Assembly (NCBI GenBank): GCA_014529385.2
Contig: CM043963.1
Location: forward strand, 76,270,412 to 76,334,411
Direction of reading: 5' to 3'
DNA: 64,000 nucleotides
Source of the DNA: Adiantum capillus-veneris
Lineage: Eukaryota > Streptophyta > Polypodiopsida > Polypodiales > Pteridaceae
A program made the translations under genes and the position numbers. Under the pieces are notes generated by a model. It was not told where the DNA came from. It ran no database searches and saw only the letters and a program-made list of their open reading frames with translations. The stretch's first letter is position 1. Every line of letters begins with the position of its first letter. Below are positions 46,801-58,100 of this stretch, in pieces.

Positions 46801-48204
46801 TGATGGTAACATTGAGCGTCACAAGGCAAGGCTGGTTGCAAAGGGTTATGCACAGACGTATGGCATAGACTATGAGGAGACCTTTGCTCCAGTGGCAAAG
46901 ATGACGACTGTGAGAGCTGTCATAGCAGTGGCTACATCTAGAGGATGGATTATGCATCAAATGGATGTAAAGAATGCCTTCTTGAATGGTGAGTTGCAAG
47001 AGGAAGTGTATATGGATCAGCCACCTGGTTATGTCGATCCGGGTTACCCAGATTATGTATGCAGACTTCTCAAAGCTTTGTATGGTTTGAAGCAAGGATC
47101 TAGAGCATGGTATGACAGGATTGCCAAGTATCTTGTCAGTATTGGGTTTAGGAGAGCTCATGCTGATCATTCACTCTATGTACGTGAGAGTGATGTGGGG
47201 ATTGTGGTCATTACCATATATGTAGATGACCTTATTATTGTGGGTGACAATGCTATGGAGATTGACCATGTGAAGGGTCTTCTCAAACAGGAGTTTGAAA
47301 TGAAAGATTTGGGCGAGTTGCGCTACTTTCTTGGCATTGAGGTGATCAGGACTCCGGAGGGTGTATGGCTGACATAGAGACAGTATGATTTGGACATGTT
47401 GTCAAAGTATGGTATGGCTGATTGTAAGACAATTTCTATTCCCTTGGATGTGAATGCAAAGCTGAGTGCAGAGAAGGGTGATGTTGTTGAGGATGTCAAG
47501 ATGTACAGGAAGATTGTGGGTAGTCTAATCTACTTGACTATCACGAGGCCAAACTTGAGCTACACAGTAGGCTTGGAGAGTCAGTTCATGCAGCTTTCTA
47601 GGAAGCCACATTTGGATGGAGTACGAAGCACACTTCGGTATGTGCAAGGGACTCTTGACTACGCATTGTTCTATGCAGCAGATGTGCCATTAGCATTGTA
47701 TGGGTATACAGATGCAGATTGGGTAGGTAGCATTGTTGATACGAGATCTACAAGTGGCTTCATGTTCTCTTTTGGGAGTGTTGTTGTTACTTGGAGCAGC
47801 AAAAAGCAGCCCACGTTGCTTTATCGAGCACAGAGGCCGAGTACAGAGGTGTAGCAGTTGCGGCGTGCGAGGTAGCTTGGCTACGCACATTACTTAAGGA
47901 CTTGGGAGTGCAGGTGGACCAGCAGATTTTCATCCATCGTGACAACCTCAGCAGCATGCAGTTGGCTAGGAACCCAATGTTCCATGCCAGGACCAAGCAC
48001 ATAGAGGTCCATTACCACTACGTTCGAGAGCGGGTGTTGGCGGGCGACATCGACTTGGTCTACGTCATCACAGAGGAGCAGATAGCGGATATCTTTACCA
48101 AGGCCCTCGGAGCTGAGAAGCTTCGACGTTTCCAAACTATGCTTGGACTCTTCGACATGCAGAGCTCGAGGGGGAGTGTTGAGATGTCGAGCTCTACATC
48201 TTGA
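43849..48204 (+). pseudogene. Gag-pol polyprotein of element E, broken
   Basis: The start MSDGFSQIV (43849) is followed by frameshifts near 43878 and 43911. Gag then runs (FLKGKGYWDYVEGD, zinc knuckle CWTCGERGHMSRDC) to a TGA at 44873, where copia elements have Trp before YVDSGAS. Protease has DSGASNHMT. Integrase has the H-H-C-C finger, the first Asp in HTDVWGP, the second in LRSDGGGEY, and Glu in NGVAERKN. RT has WVYKTKHKADG, MDVKNAFLNGEL and the catalytic YVDD at 47219-47230. RNase H has TDADWVG and ALSSTEAEY. In-frame TAGs lie at 45347, 45770, 46235, about 46309 and 47375, and a frameshift near 47808. The reading ends inside the 3' LTR. Confidence 0.93.
48168..48176 (+). other. Polypurine tract of element E
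   Basis: GAGGGGGAG directly precedes the 3' LTR. Confidence 0.85.
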
Positions 48205-48497
48205 CCTGGCATCCGCTACGGGTCTTGGCCGCTTACGGCATTTACTCATTGGCGCGTTAGGTGACTGACACGGAGGATCTCTGCCAATGATTCTACAGCT
48301 GGACTACACTTATAGTGCCAGCCTAGTACGCTTCTAGCGTGTTCACACTTAGTGATCGCATGTACATATGTGCTACTTTTCAGCTTTAGCACTTAGTCAT
48401 TTTGTACTCATATTTCTGTGAGAAGAAGAAGAAGCTTTCCATCTCTGTGTGCTTTGTGCTTATCTTGTGTAGCTCTCTTGCATCCTCTTTCTTTACA
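48177..48497 (+). repeat. 3' LTR of element E
   Basis: 321 bp, the partner of 43268-43575, with a 13-bp extra segment (containing CTTTAGCA) near 48385. Confidence 0.95.
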
Positions 48498-49420
48498 AGA
48501 GGAACATATTGACCATTTGCAAAAGGTCTTTGAAAAATATAGGACATATCGAATCTGCCTTAACCCGGAAAAGTTTATATTTATGGTTAAGCAAGGCCGC
48601 ATCTTAGGACACATTGTCTCAAGATATGGCATAACCACTGACCTAGACAAAGTCAAAGTCATCGTAGATCTACCCAAGCCTACTAATGCTAAACAAGTGC
48701 AATCCTTCATGGGACATTGCGGATATTATCGAAGATTCATATACATGTATGCGATTATCGCACAACCTCTGTATCGTTGCTAGTCAATTTCGATTGGACC
48801 GAGGAGTGTGAAACTTCATTCCAAAAGCTGAAGGAAAACCTTATATCAGCCCCCGTACTCAAAGCACTGGATTGGGAAAAGATATTCCATGTTCACATTG
48901 ATGCTTCTGCATATGCAATCGGGAGTATTCTGGCTCAACCTGGAGACGGAACAATGGATTTTCCAGTGTGTTATGTAAGACGATAGTTAAACAGTGTGGA
49001 AAAGAACTACACAACCACCGAACGAGAAGGGTTAGGAATGATTTATGCTGTAAAGAAATTTCTGCATTATTTGCTCGCAAACAAATTTGTGTTCTTCACA
49101 GATCATCAAGCTCTTTTGTATCTGGTAAATAAACCATGCAATACAGGGAGAATTTTATGTTGATTTATTATATTGCTAGAGTTTGATTTCACAGTGGTGG
49201 TCAAAAAGGGTAAAACCCATCTACGAGCGGATCATCTTTCAAGGATACACAATGGGGAAGCTCCTGAAGGAGTAGATGATGACATACCAGATGCTTATCT
49301 TTTCAATGTTGAAATGATACCCAAATGGTCACAGGAAATTGTTAGCATTCTTTCCTTAGGTTTGATAATACAGAATACATATCCAAACAAAAAACAATTC
49401 AACAAACAAAAAACTTCCAG
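48498..49420 (+). pseudogene. Reverse transcriptase end and RNase H of element D, after the copia insertion
   Basis: RT continues with EEHIDHLQKVFEKY, LGHIVSRYG and MGHCGYYRRF. A frameshift near 48780 leads into RNase H (FHVHIDASAYAIGSILAQ, YTTTEREGLGM, FTDHQALLYLV). Stops: a TAG near 48985 in the segment where B has Gln (RQLN) and a TGA near 49159 where relatives have Trp. The end (LRADHLSR) matches the first bases of the window in element A. Confidence 0.88.
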
Positions 49421-50971
49421 TTGATAGCAGGGCGGCTGTATCATCTAGGATCGGACCAAATCCTACGATTATGTATAAATCCGAAAGAATTTGAGTGCTA
49501 CCTTGAAGAAGCACATATCCAGGATTGTGTATTTCATTTTTCAACAGTGAAAACACACCAGAGACTGAAACAGTTAGGGGTTTATTGGCCAACTATGCAT
49601 GCGGACACACATTCTTATGTTACCAATTGTACTATATGTAGTGTCAAACAACCAGTGGATCACGCGACATTGTTTCAGGTAAACATTGCACCTGCATGGA
49701 GTCAATATATCATTGATTTCTTGACCACCAGGAAGTTTCCTGAGACCATCACAAGAGCACGAAAAAGGGCTATAGATCTAGAAGCTCCTGACTTTGAGTT
49801 AATTGAGAACCAACTCTATAAGCGAGGAAAGGACAATCAACTTAGAATCTGTGCAAGTGAAAGTGAATACCTGCTGATTCTAGAACATGCACATAGCGGA
49901 ATAAGTGGAGGCCATTTTTCGGGCAATAAGACGAAAAAAATTGTCTTAACCGCAGGTATATGGTGGCCTACATTGCACATGGATGCTGAAGAGTTTGTAA
50001 AGCGTTGTGACGCATGTCAGTGCACCAAGGTGCCGATAAAGAGAGATGAGATGCTACTACAGCCCATGATGGGAGCAAGAGCATTTTCAAAATGGGACAT
50101 TGATTTTGTGGGACCTCTCTCACCACCTGCATATCGCACCCATACCCAATATATCATTGTGGCTACGGACTATCTCACAAAATGGGTCGAAGCCAAGGCA
50201 ACGCAAAAAGCAGATGTACGAACTACTGCACAATTTTTGTATGAGAATTTTTTTGTACGATACGATTTACAAATAGAAATTGTCAGTGATCGTGGGACAC
50301 ATTTTCTTAATGAAGTCATTGAATATCTGCTAGAGGAATTCATGGTCATACATAGGAAATTTTCCCCATACCATCCACAGGCAAATGGACAAGCCGAGGC
50401 CACAAATAAAACACTATGTACGGTTCTTACTAAAATAGTGTCAGAGTCAAGAGCAGATTGGGATCAACAGCTACACTCAACACTATGGGCATACAGAATA
50501 GCTTACAAAACATCAATAGGAACAACACCGTACAACATGGTGTTTGGCTTACATGCTATACTACCCATAGAGTTTTTAATTCCAACTCTACGAGTAGCGA
50601 AACGCTTAGAATGGACAAGGCATAAGCTCTCTTCAAGAATAGATGATCTTGAAAAGCTAGATGAACTCCGCTTGAGAGCTGTAGCTTCAATCTATGCTAA
50701 AAAGAGAAGACAAAAAGAGTTTTTTGACAAGCATGTGCGCACTAAAAAGTTCAAAACAGGTGATTATGTACTTGTTTATACTTTGAAGCAACATGCCAAG
50801 AAACTTAAAAAGCGAACGATGGGACCATTTGTGATTAGTGATCTATCACAAAGCGGAGCTGTCAAGCTTGCTACATTAGCAGGTGAAGAAATGCCGAACT
50901 GGATTAGTGGATGTCGACTGAAGAAATATCATCTACCACTCACACAGGATATGATTCAACAAATTCATTAA
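49421..50971 (+). CDS. Integrase of element D with two H2C2 zinc modules
   Basis: This is the longest intact pol segment: 516 codons without a stop. Module 1 has His32 and His39, Cys70 and Cys73; module 2 has His158 and His165, Cys196 and Cys199. Both read H-X6-H-X30-C-X2-C. Each is preceded by a similar strand (ILRLCINPKEFE / LRICASESEYL) and followed by a similar one (YIIDFLTT / WDIDFVGP), so the repeat unit is about 126 residues. The catalytic core has Asp228 (DIDFVGP), Asp290 (SDRGTHF) and Glu326 (GQAEATN), giving D-X35-E. The C-terminal segment has GDYVLVY and WISGCRLKKY, without a clear chromodomain. It is part of a polyprotein, so the Met at 49421 is not a real start. Confidence 0.92.
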   Translation: MIAGRLYHLGSDQILRLCINPKEFECYLEEAHIQDCVFHFSTVKTHQRLKQLGVYWPTMHADTHSYVTNCTICSVKQPVDHATLFQVNIAPAWSQYIIDFLTTRKFPETITRARKRAIDLEAPDFELIENQLYKRGKDNQLRICASESEYLLILEHAHSGISGGHFSGNKTKKIVLTAGIWWPTLHMDAEEFVKRCDACQCTKVPIKRDEMLLQPMMGARAFSKWDIDFVGPLSPPAYRTHTQYIIVATDYLTKWVEAKATQKADVRTTAQFLYENFFVRYDLQIEIVSDRGTHFLNEVIEYLLEEFMVIHRKFSPYHPQANGQAEATNKTLCTVLTKIVSESRADWDQQLHSTLWAYRIAYKTSIGTTPYNMVFGLHAILPIEFLIPTLRVAKRLEWTRHKLSSRIDDLEKLDELRLRAVASIYAKKRRQKEFFDKHVRTKKFKTGDYVLVYTLKQHAKKLKKRTMGPFVISDLSQSGAVKLATLAGEEMPNWISGCRLKKYHLPLTQDMIQQIH

Positions 50972-52170
50972 GGAAAACAATGAATAAAGGAAAAATAGAG
51001 AGTACGAGAGGAAGCTCAAGCAGAAGCACAGGAACGCATTGCAAAACGGAGACTTCTGTGACAACAATAACAAAGTGGAGCACCATTGCGAATCAATGCC
51101 ATTCGACTGATGAAGTTGGATGAAGACACATAGGAGCCAATAATTGCAGTCAAAGTGGGTAGCAATCAAATTGAATCGACAGCATTGCTTGATTTTGGAG
51201 CTCGAGAAAATTTGATCTCTTACGGATTATACCAACAGCTCAAAACCACAGGCCAACTTCATCCTACTCCTCAAGTGCTGGAAAGTAGTACATCACACTC
51301 ATTGAAAACATTGGGATGGACTATATTGCATGTTCAAATACATCAATATATTTACCCAAACAAATTCTATGTGGTGGAGGATGAAAGCACACAACACCCA
51401 ATGATGTTGGGACAACCTTGGCAAAAAGAGTACAATGTGCATATCGATTACAATGCGAATGCAGTCAAAATTCAGCATACACAAGAACAACAGGTGATAG
51501 CCTTTGCTCCGCAATACAAGAATAATCAGCTGCAAGCAATGCAATCACTGGCAAAAAAACCAAAAGCAAGAATGCCACCAAAGAACAACATGATACCCAA
51601 GGACAACAGACAGGTAAAATCCAACCATGCTAACTACATACATACGAAGTCACCGACCGCAATGCAAAGATCTAGATTACCAAAACAAGGGAAACAAGTA
51701 TGGATGCGAAAGGATAGAAATGACATGGCAGACAAACAAACATGCAACGAAAGAATTCAACCGAAGTAGATAGTTCAACCAAGAACTAAGGGCATAAAAC
51801 AGATATGAATCCCAAAGAAACTGCTTAGCAATAACCCAAAGGTTACTCGCATTTGGATACCAAAACAAAAGCAAAAGGAAATCCCTTCAGTACAAGCAAC
51901 AACGGATGGCAGACAGCTGCATTTGAAAAAGAACAACCGACTTATGTGGATGCCAATCCGCAACAAAACAGTGGCAACCAAGGAAGTAGCAAAACACCTA
52001 CAAAAACCGGCAAAAACAAGCTACCAATGGACAACAAAAGAAATACGGTCCACGGCCATTCCGGCCAAGCCAATCCTCTCCATAGAAACAACTACGGCTA
52101 TATCAACAGTAGCGGCAAAGCGATTGCCTTTTGCAAAAAAGACAATTAAACAAAGAGCAGTAGAGTTATA
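50972..52170 (+). pseudogene. Post-integrase retropepsin-like/Trp-repeat ORF of element D
   Basis: After a TAA at 50969 and further stops (TAG 50996, TGA 51059, TAA 51068), an open frame at 51155-51769 carries the retropepsin-like domain: LLDFGARENLIS, where A has LLDSGAQANLIS, and HPMMLGQPWQKEY. Downstream frames hold Trp motifs KQVWMRKDR, RIWIPKQKQ, LMWMPIR and YQWTTKE. The catalytic Ser-Gly context is altered here (DFG), so A shows the ancestral form better. Function unknown. Confidence 0.72.
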
Positions 52171-54132
52171 GCTGTTACTTGCAAAGAAAACAAGAAACCT
52201 AGACTGCGAATGCCAATAAGCATCTTGCTTATTCCCTTCTCTTGCACAACATTAATTTTTCCATGCATTGACCGAGTATGCATAAGTTAGGGCCACATTA
52301 ATCGGCCACGCATTAGCACAAATTTTTCAACCTATGCAAGGCACATACTCCGAGGCAATACCTTGTCGTCCGGGAGGACTCCGGCTAGGAGAGGGGGAGG
52401 CATTCTCAAATGCGGAACCAATAGCAGAAAGAGCAAAAAAGGGCATGATTTTCGACTATTTTAAGGGTTGTTGTTTGATTGCAAAATTTTCTGGACCAAC
52501 CAAGTATATATGCCCTTATACAGCATGTATCTATAGGTATATGGGGCCAAACGCCAAATCAAGCCCCTAGGTGTGTGTATATAAGTAGAAATAGCAATTT
52601 TTCGGGCAAAATATTGGTAAAACAGAGAAATCCGGCCATAAAAATTGCATGTGAGTGTATATAATGTTCTGTGGTGATGTTTGTGATTTATTAGGATTTT
52701 TTGGAATTTTTTGGGTTTGATTTGCTATTTTCCTTTTAATTTTGCTAGATTTCGGCAGAAAAACTTCAAAAATACAAAAGCAGGTGAAAAACGGTCGTAA
52801 TGAAAAACATAAAATATGGGGATGATCAGTGACTATAGGACAACCTATGGTACAGTGGGGGTGCAATTATGAGACTGGAGCGCAAAGCGTGTTTTGGCCA
52901 GGTTTTGGCCGAAATGCCAAATTTCTGGTAAACAGAGCAAATAGAGTCCAAATCAAGAAATTTTTGAGCCTAAACCGCATCTCGCAAGAAGGGGGTGCAA
53001 TTATGAGACTGGAGTGGAAAGCGTGTTTTGGCCAGGTTTTGACCGAAATGCCAAATTTCTGGTAAACAGAGCAAATGGAGTCCAAATCAAGAAATGTTTT
53101 AGCCTAAACCGCATCTCGCAAGAAGTTAGGAGCACATATCAAATTTCATGAAAAGTGGTTCGGGGACCTCCATTATAAGAAATTTTCACCTCATTTTTTA
53201 GCTCATTTTCACTATTGACCTTGTGGAGAGAGCTTCTGCCACCTAGAGCGAATGGACCTTCCAGCAGCTTCTACGACGCGCACAACTACCCGACAAGCTT
53301 CAGACATGAGAGGTAGGCTCACCACCTTGAGCTTTTCACGCATGTTTGTCGTTTTGTCGCGAAAACTAGCGTAGGGTTCACACACAAAGCGGGCGGTAGA
53401 GACCTACAAGTAGAGGTGGGGACCTAATGGCTAACCCAAAAGCAACGAGACTTCATCGGCAGCTTACCCTAGCATACGAGACCAGTCTTGGATGTCCAAA
53501 GGCAGTAGAAAACCATTGGGAAAAACCCTAATTCCTAGAATCCCGCAAGAGGCCACCAAATGGGAAATCGGCGAAAAGGCGTCCAAATGCTACCAAATTT
53601 CATGGGTAGGAGTATCTCGACATGCTCGACAAGTCTATATGACCCACATGACCAAAAAGTGACCCGAAGCGGCACTAAAATTCAAAAACGGCATCAAACA
53701 CACAACGCTTCAAATAGCTCTCGCGGCCAAACCGCATGCCCGTTTGCCACCAAACTTCACGAGCGGCTTTCCTAGACCATCAACAACCAAGTCCTATGGT
53801 GGTAGACCACCACAAATCATCGAAGACATGTAAACGCAACCACGGGTGCTTCTAGAGTGACAAATTGCCAAATGAAGCTCCGGTGAAACCAAAGTCGACA
53901 AAAACTATACGGCAAGGATCCCCAAGGGATCGGGAAGCTATGGAGACCAACATCAAGAAATTTCATCACCAAAAAGCACTCCAAAAGTCAGAAAACGGCT
54001 CGGAGGCTCTGAAGTCCACACAGGGAGTTATTCTCTATCCATTTTACTTTTTTGTTGAAATTAGGCTTAAAAGGGACGCAGGGGGACTAAGGGCAGGCAC
54101 TAGTGGCACAATCCATGAAAAAATCATCAGGA
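52171..54132 (+). other. Non-coding spacer of element D with internal purine tract
   Basis: The counterpart of 2949-4794 in A. The purine tract AGGAGAGGGGGAGG is at 52387-52400. No ORF is supported. A 134-bp tandem duplication within it is listed separately. Confidence 0.6.
52857..53124 (+). repeat. 134-bp tandem duplication in the spacer of D
   Basis: The unit starting GTGCAATTATGAGACTGGAG at 52861 repeats at 52995. Both units end in CGCATCTCGCAAGAA. Element A has one copy (3671-3800). Confidence 0.9.
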
Positions 54133-55008
54133 GACATCCTACGTGTAGGATGTCTCAAGGGCATTTCTGGGCACAGATCCCAACAGTTTTCATCATATAC
54201 ATTTTCTGAAGGACCTTTACATGCTATCCACCAAGTTTCATCACATTTGGACCAAAATTGACCTCATATGCATGAAAAATGCAAAGTTAGGGCATAGATG
54301 CAAAAATGGGCCATGGACCTACCAAATCTTGTCCAAATCACATGAAACTTGCACAACACATTCACAAGCACATCACCAACCAATCTGTGTGGTCAGAAGC
54401 AAAAATTGGTGAAGTAGACATCCTACGCGTAGGATATCTATTTGACATTTTTGGCCTACAGAGGATGTTTGTTCATTCCAGATCCAATCACCTCATCATC
54501 AAGAGCTCATATATCAATTTTGAAGCCATTCTAATCAATTTTGACCCCCAACACCTTCAAGATACACTTTTTGAGCCCAAAAACACTACACAGGCTCTTG
54601 CAAGCATCAATCCTCATCCAAACCCAAATCCAAGAGCATAGCCATGTTCCATAGGCCAAGGACTACTCACATAACAAATCCCATGCCATTTTGATGAAAT
54701 AGATATCCTACGCGTAGGATGTCTCCAGCATAATTTAGACCTTCTGTGCAAAGAGTGACATCATGGAAGCCAATACCATGGTGCAATGAGCCCATATATC
54801 AATTTTCAACCCATTTGGACATCACTTGATACTTGTTATGGACTTTCTACCAAATTTGTGACCTAAAGCCTGAATCAACCCAGAAAATCCTCTTTTTGAT
54901 ATCCAAATCCATATCCAAGCACATAACCATGTTCCATAATCCATGCACTACCAGCATGACAAGTATCAACTAATTCTGATGAAAAAGACATCCTACGAGT
55001 AGGATGTC
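54133..55008 (+). repeat. Second palindrome array of element D, 285 bp period
   Basis: Copies at 54133-54154, 54417-54438, 54702-54723 and 54987-55008 step by 284, 285 and 285 bp. The half-site is GACATCCTACG, each copy with one or two changes. It matches the array in A copy for copy and precedes the ORF-X start by about 165 bp. Confidence 0.92.
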
Positions 55009-55174
55009 TAAATGGAAAATTTTGGCCAGATTTGCATTGTGAGCACATGAACAGTTTCACAAGTTCCTTTTAAGCTTTATTTTCAATTTTTAAGTCATTT
55101 GAATAGTTAAAACTCAGTTTCTCAGCTAATATGAAAAAAACGCTAACTTCGGACTACTGAGTGCAACAGGATCT

Positions 55175-58100
55175 ATGGCAGCCACGAAGTCACCGGCAAA
55201 GAAGAAAAGAATGACCATTAAGGATTACCTAGAAGAAGTGGAGCCCTTCGTCATACCAGAAGGAACACTAAAACCCACCAGCACATGGATCCAAGAAGAT
55301 CTGCTAGAGTCGAACGACCTAAAGATCTACCAAGGAGTGTTCAAAGACACAGAAGGGAATGTGATCGAGCTACCAATGCTACTGCGAGAACTCAATGAGT
55401 TCGTAAGAAGCAAGATGGTCGGGTACTTGGAGAAGATTGATCTCCACAACTATTTTGAAGCAGTGCCGGCAGGGGTTGACATAAAGAGAGTCTGGGAGTT
55501 TGTGAAGACCATCAAAGAAGATGGAGTGGTCCGAGTAACCGATCTGCAAGGCAGGCCAGAAATAGAAATAGTCATCACCGAGCAGGTTGTAGCAGATGCA
55601 CTAGACCTCTCCAACAAGGGGGATAGTGTAACTAAAAGAAGAGATGATGTCAAGGTGTACAATGAAAAGAAAGGAAACTACACTTTTGAAGATATTGCCA
55701 ACCCAAGAGTGGAAATCATGAGTCCGTTGTACAACCAATACTTCCATATGTGTACGAAGAGGCCACAAAAGTACAGAATGCCACCAGGTGCAATTGCCAC
55801 GACATTCACTTGGGCAATGATGAAGAGCACCCCAAAGATAATCAATTATGCAACATATATACATGCCAACCTAGTGAAGATGGGTAACAAGAATCCAACG
55901 TATATTGTGCCAGGAGAACTAATCACTAAGGTGATTTATGGGGCATTGCACGCAAAAGGAAGATGGCCTGACCCCCCGTCTCAGAACGACTGGCTGAGGC
56001 TCAAAGAAGACAAAGAAGACGAGCCACAAAGAGCACCAAGGGTGGCTACAAGATTGAAAAGACGGCTAGAGCCTGTTTAAGAAGAGCGGCCCGAGCAAAA
56101 TAAGGGAAAGAGAGAATTTGCCCAAGTGCCAGCAAAAGAGACAAAGTCACAAAAAGCGGCAAGACTAGAGCGGCTGATGGAGAGCTTAGAGCAGAAAGGG
56201 CCCTTAAAGGCGATTTGAGTGAACTCTGGAAGCCGTCTCTAGAAGGAATGTCAGGATCATCCCGAAGGGTGCTCAGGGATAGATTCAAAGATTACATTAA
56301 AAATTTTGAGATTCTCGATGCCGCATCGGAAAATATCCCGCATGTACCTTTTACAGAAGAGGAAGTGGAGCAGGTATGACAGAAACTGCTAGACGAGCAA
56401 GAGAGCCAAGAGAGAGAAAGAAAAACAAAGGTAGACCGAGATCTAAAGAAAAAGCCTACATCTCTACCGGCCAGCCCACAGCCCTCACCACCGCCCTCAC
56501 CACCTCCTAGCAGCCCTCCACAAGAAGATAAAGAGGCTGAAGACAAACTAGAAGAATGAGAAGAGGCCAAGCAAGAGCAGAGCCAGGAGCAGAGCCAGGA
56601 GCCGGAACCAGAGGAAGAGGCTAAGCCTCGAAGTGGGCAACAAGAGCCAAATGAGTCATATAACCCAAATTTGGACCTGCTGGTGGCAGGATACATGAAA
56701 GAAGAGGCTGCCACAGTCGCATTCGACTTGGCAAGCACAGGGCCTAAGGAACAAATGCAAAGCATCAGGTTAGTAGAACTAAAAGAGATGGCAACAGATA
56801 CAGTGGACCTGCACCCGCCCTCCAACGATTGGTATGTGGTGATGACAACGTTAACTGGGCTAAGAGCGCAATCCATGGCCTCAGAAAGTGAGATGGCAGC
56901 TCTCAAGGCCACTGAAGTGAAGATAAAGCTGGAAGTAGACTCTTTGCAAGGACAAAGTCAAAGGTAGAAAGAGAGAGAAGCGGAGCTACAGGCCAGCCTA
57001 GCAAGGGCATTGCAAAGATTCCAGGAAATGGAGAAAGAAAATCAGGCAGCAGCACAAAGAATGCAAGGAGTTGAAGAGGAATGTAAGCAACTCAGCAATT
57101 CATTAATAGATGCTGAGAGGGAAAGGGATAACCTAACCCTACAGATGGCGAAGGAATTTAAAGAAGTTGAAGCCATGCGAAACGCCAAAGAAAAGGTGGA
57201 GATAGATCAAGAAGCCATCCAGGATGAGGTCCTTGAGCTCAAGGACCAGATCAAAGTGAAAGATCAAACCATCCAGAGGCTGCGGGCATCTCCTGCTAGA
57301 GTCAGAGCTACTAGCTCGACTCACATCACTACGAAAAGCCAACTTTATGAAGAACAGATGCAAGAACTTCAGAAGGAGTTGACTCTAGAGAAAAAGCAAT
57401 GATTGATGATGGCAGAAGGGTCTATTGTTATGCAGACAAGAATGGAAGAAGAAAAAAAATCCATGTAGGAGGAATTAGAAAGTGTCAAAAGAAAGCTCGA
57501 GGAGGCGAAGAAGATAAACTCCGAATTCAACGACCTCCTCGTGAATATGGGCGAAGAAGCGGAAACAAAAAAAAAAGAAACTCCTAAAGCAGATTGAGGA
57601 GCTAAGAGGACAGCAAGCTAGAGAGAAAGAGGGCACAGGGCCAACGGCCAATGAAGGCATAGATTTAGAAAATGTGGCAGATCCGGTGGACACACCTATG
57701 CAAGAGGAAATCCTAGAAGGATCCTCTCATGAGCCACAAGATCTGCCACAGATGAGAGAGACAACAAAGGAAGCCTTAGAGTGGGAGAAGAGGGTTTTCA
57801 AATCCATGACTATCCAGAAGATCGACGCTAGCAACCTCAGGCGCGAATGGATTCAGCCCTCTCTCCCATATCCTTTGCTGAAATATGAAGTAGCCACCAT
57901 CAATAAGAGGATTAGAGAAGAGCCTACATTGCCTCTCTACAATGCAGATATCTCCCAACCAGAAGGGGTCAGAATAATAGTCGACTCTCAGCCAAAATGG
58001 AGGAAGGCCTGGCTGACAAAGTACCCACAATACCTAATCCATTTGGTAGAGGCACCGAAAAATATCAAAGACAACCTCAGCTTTTGTCCTCTACCAAGGA

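Larger units (their letters stand above)
43268..48497 (+). mobile_element. Element E: complete Ty1/copia retrotransposon inside element D
   Basis: 5230 bp with two short LTRs, an initiator-Met primer site, a single gag-pol frame in copia order (gag, protease, integrase, RT, RNase H), a purine tract and a perfect 5-bp duplication. The LTRs differ at about 15 positions in 308 plus one 13-bp indel, so it is not a recent insertion. Gag-pol has at least six in-frame stops and three frameshifts, so it is dead. Confidence 0.95.

Noticed and set aside
43849-48204. TAG reassigned to Gln (alternative genetic code)
   Set aside because: Other elements in the window show TGA and TAA in place of sense codons too, and frameshifts are frequent. 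Decay explains the stops better.
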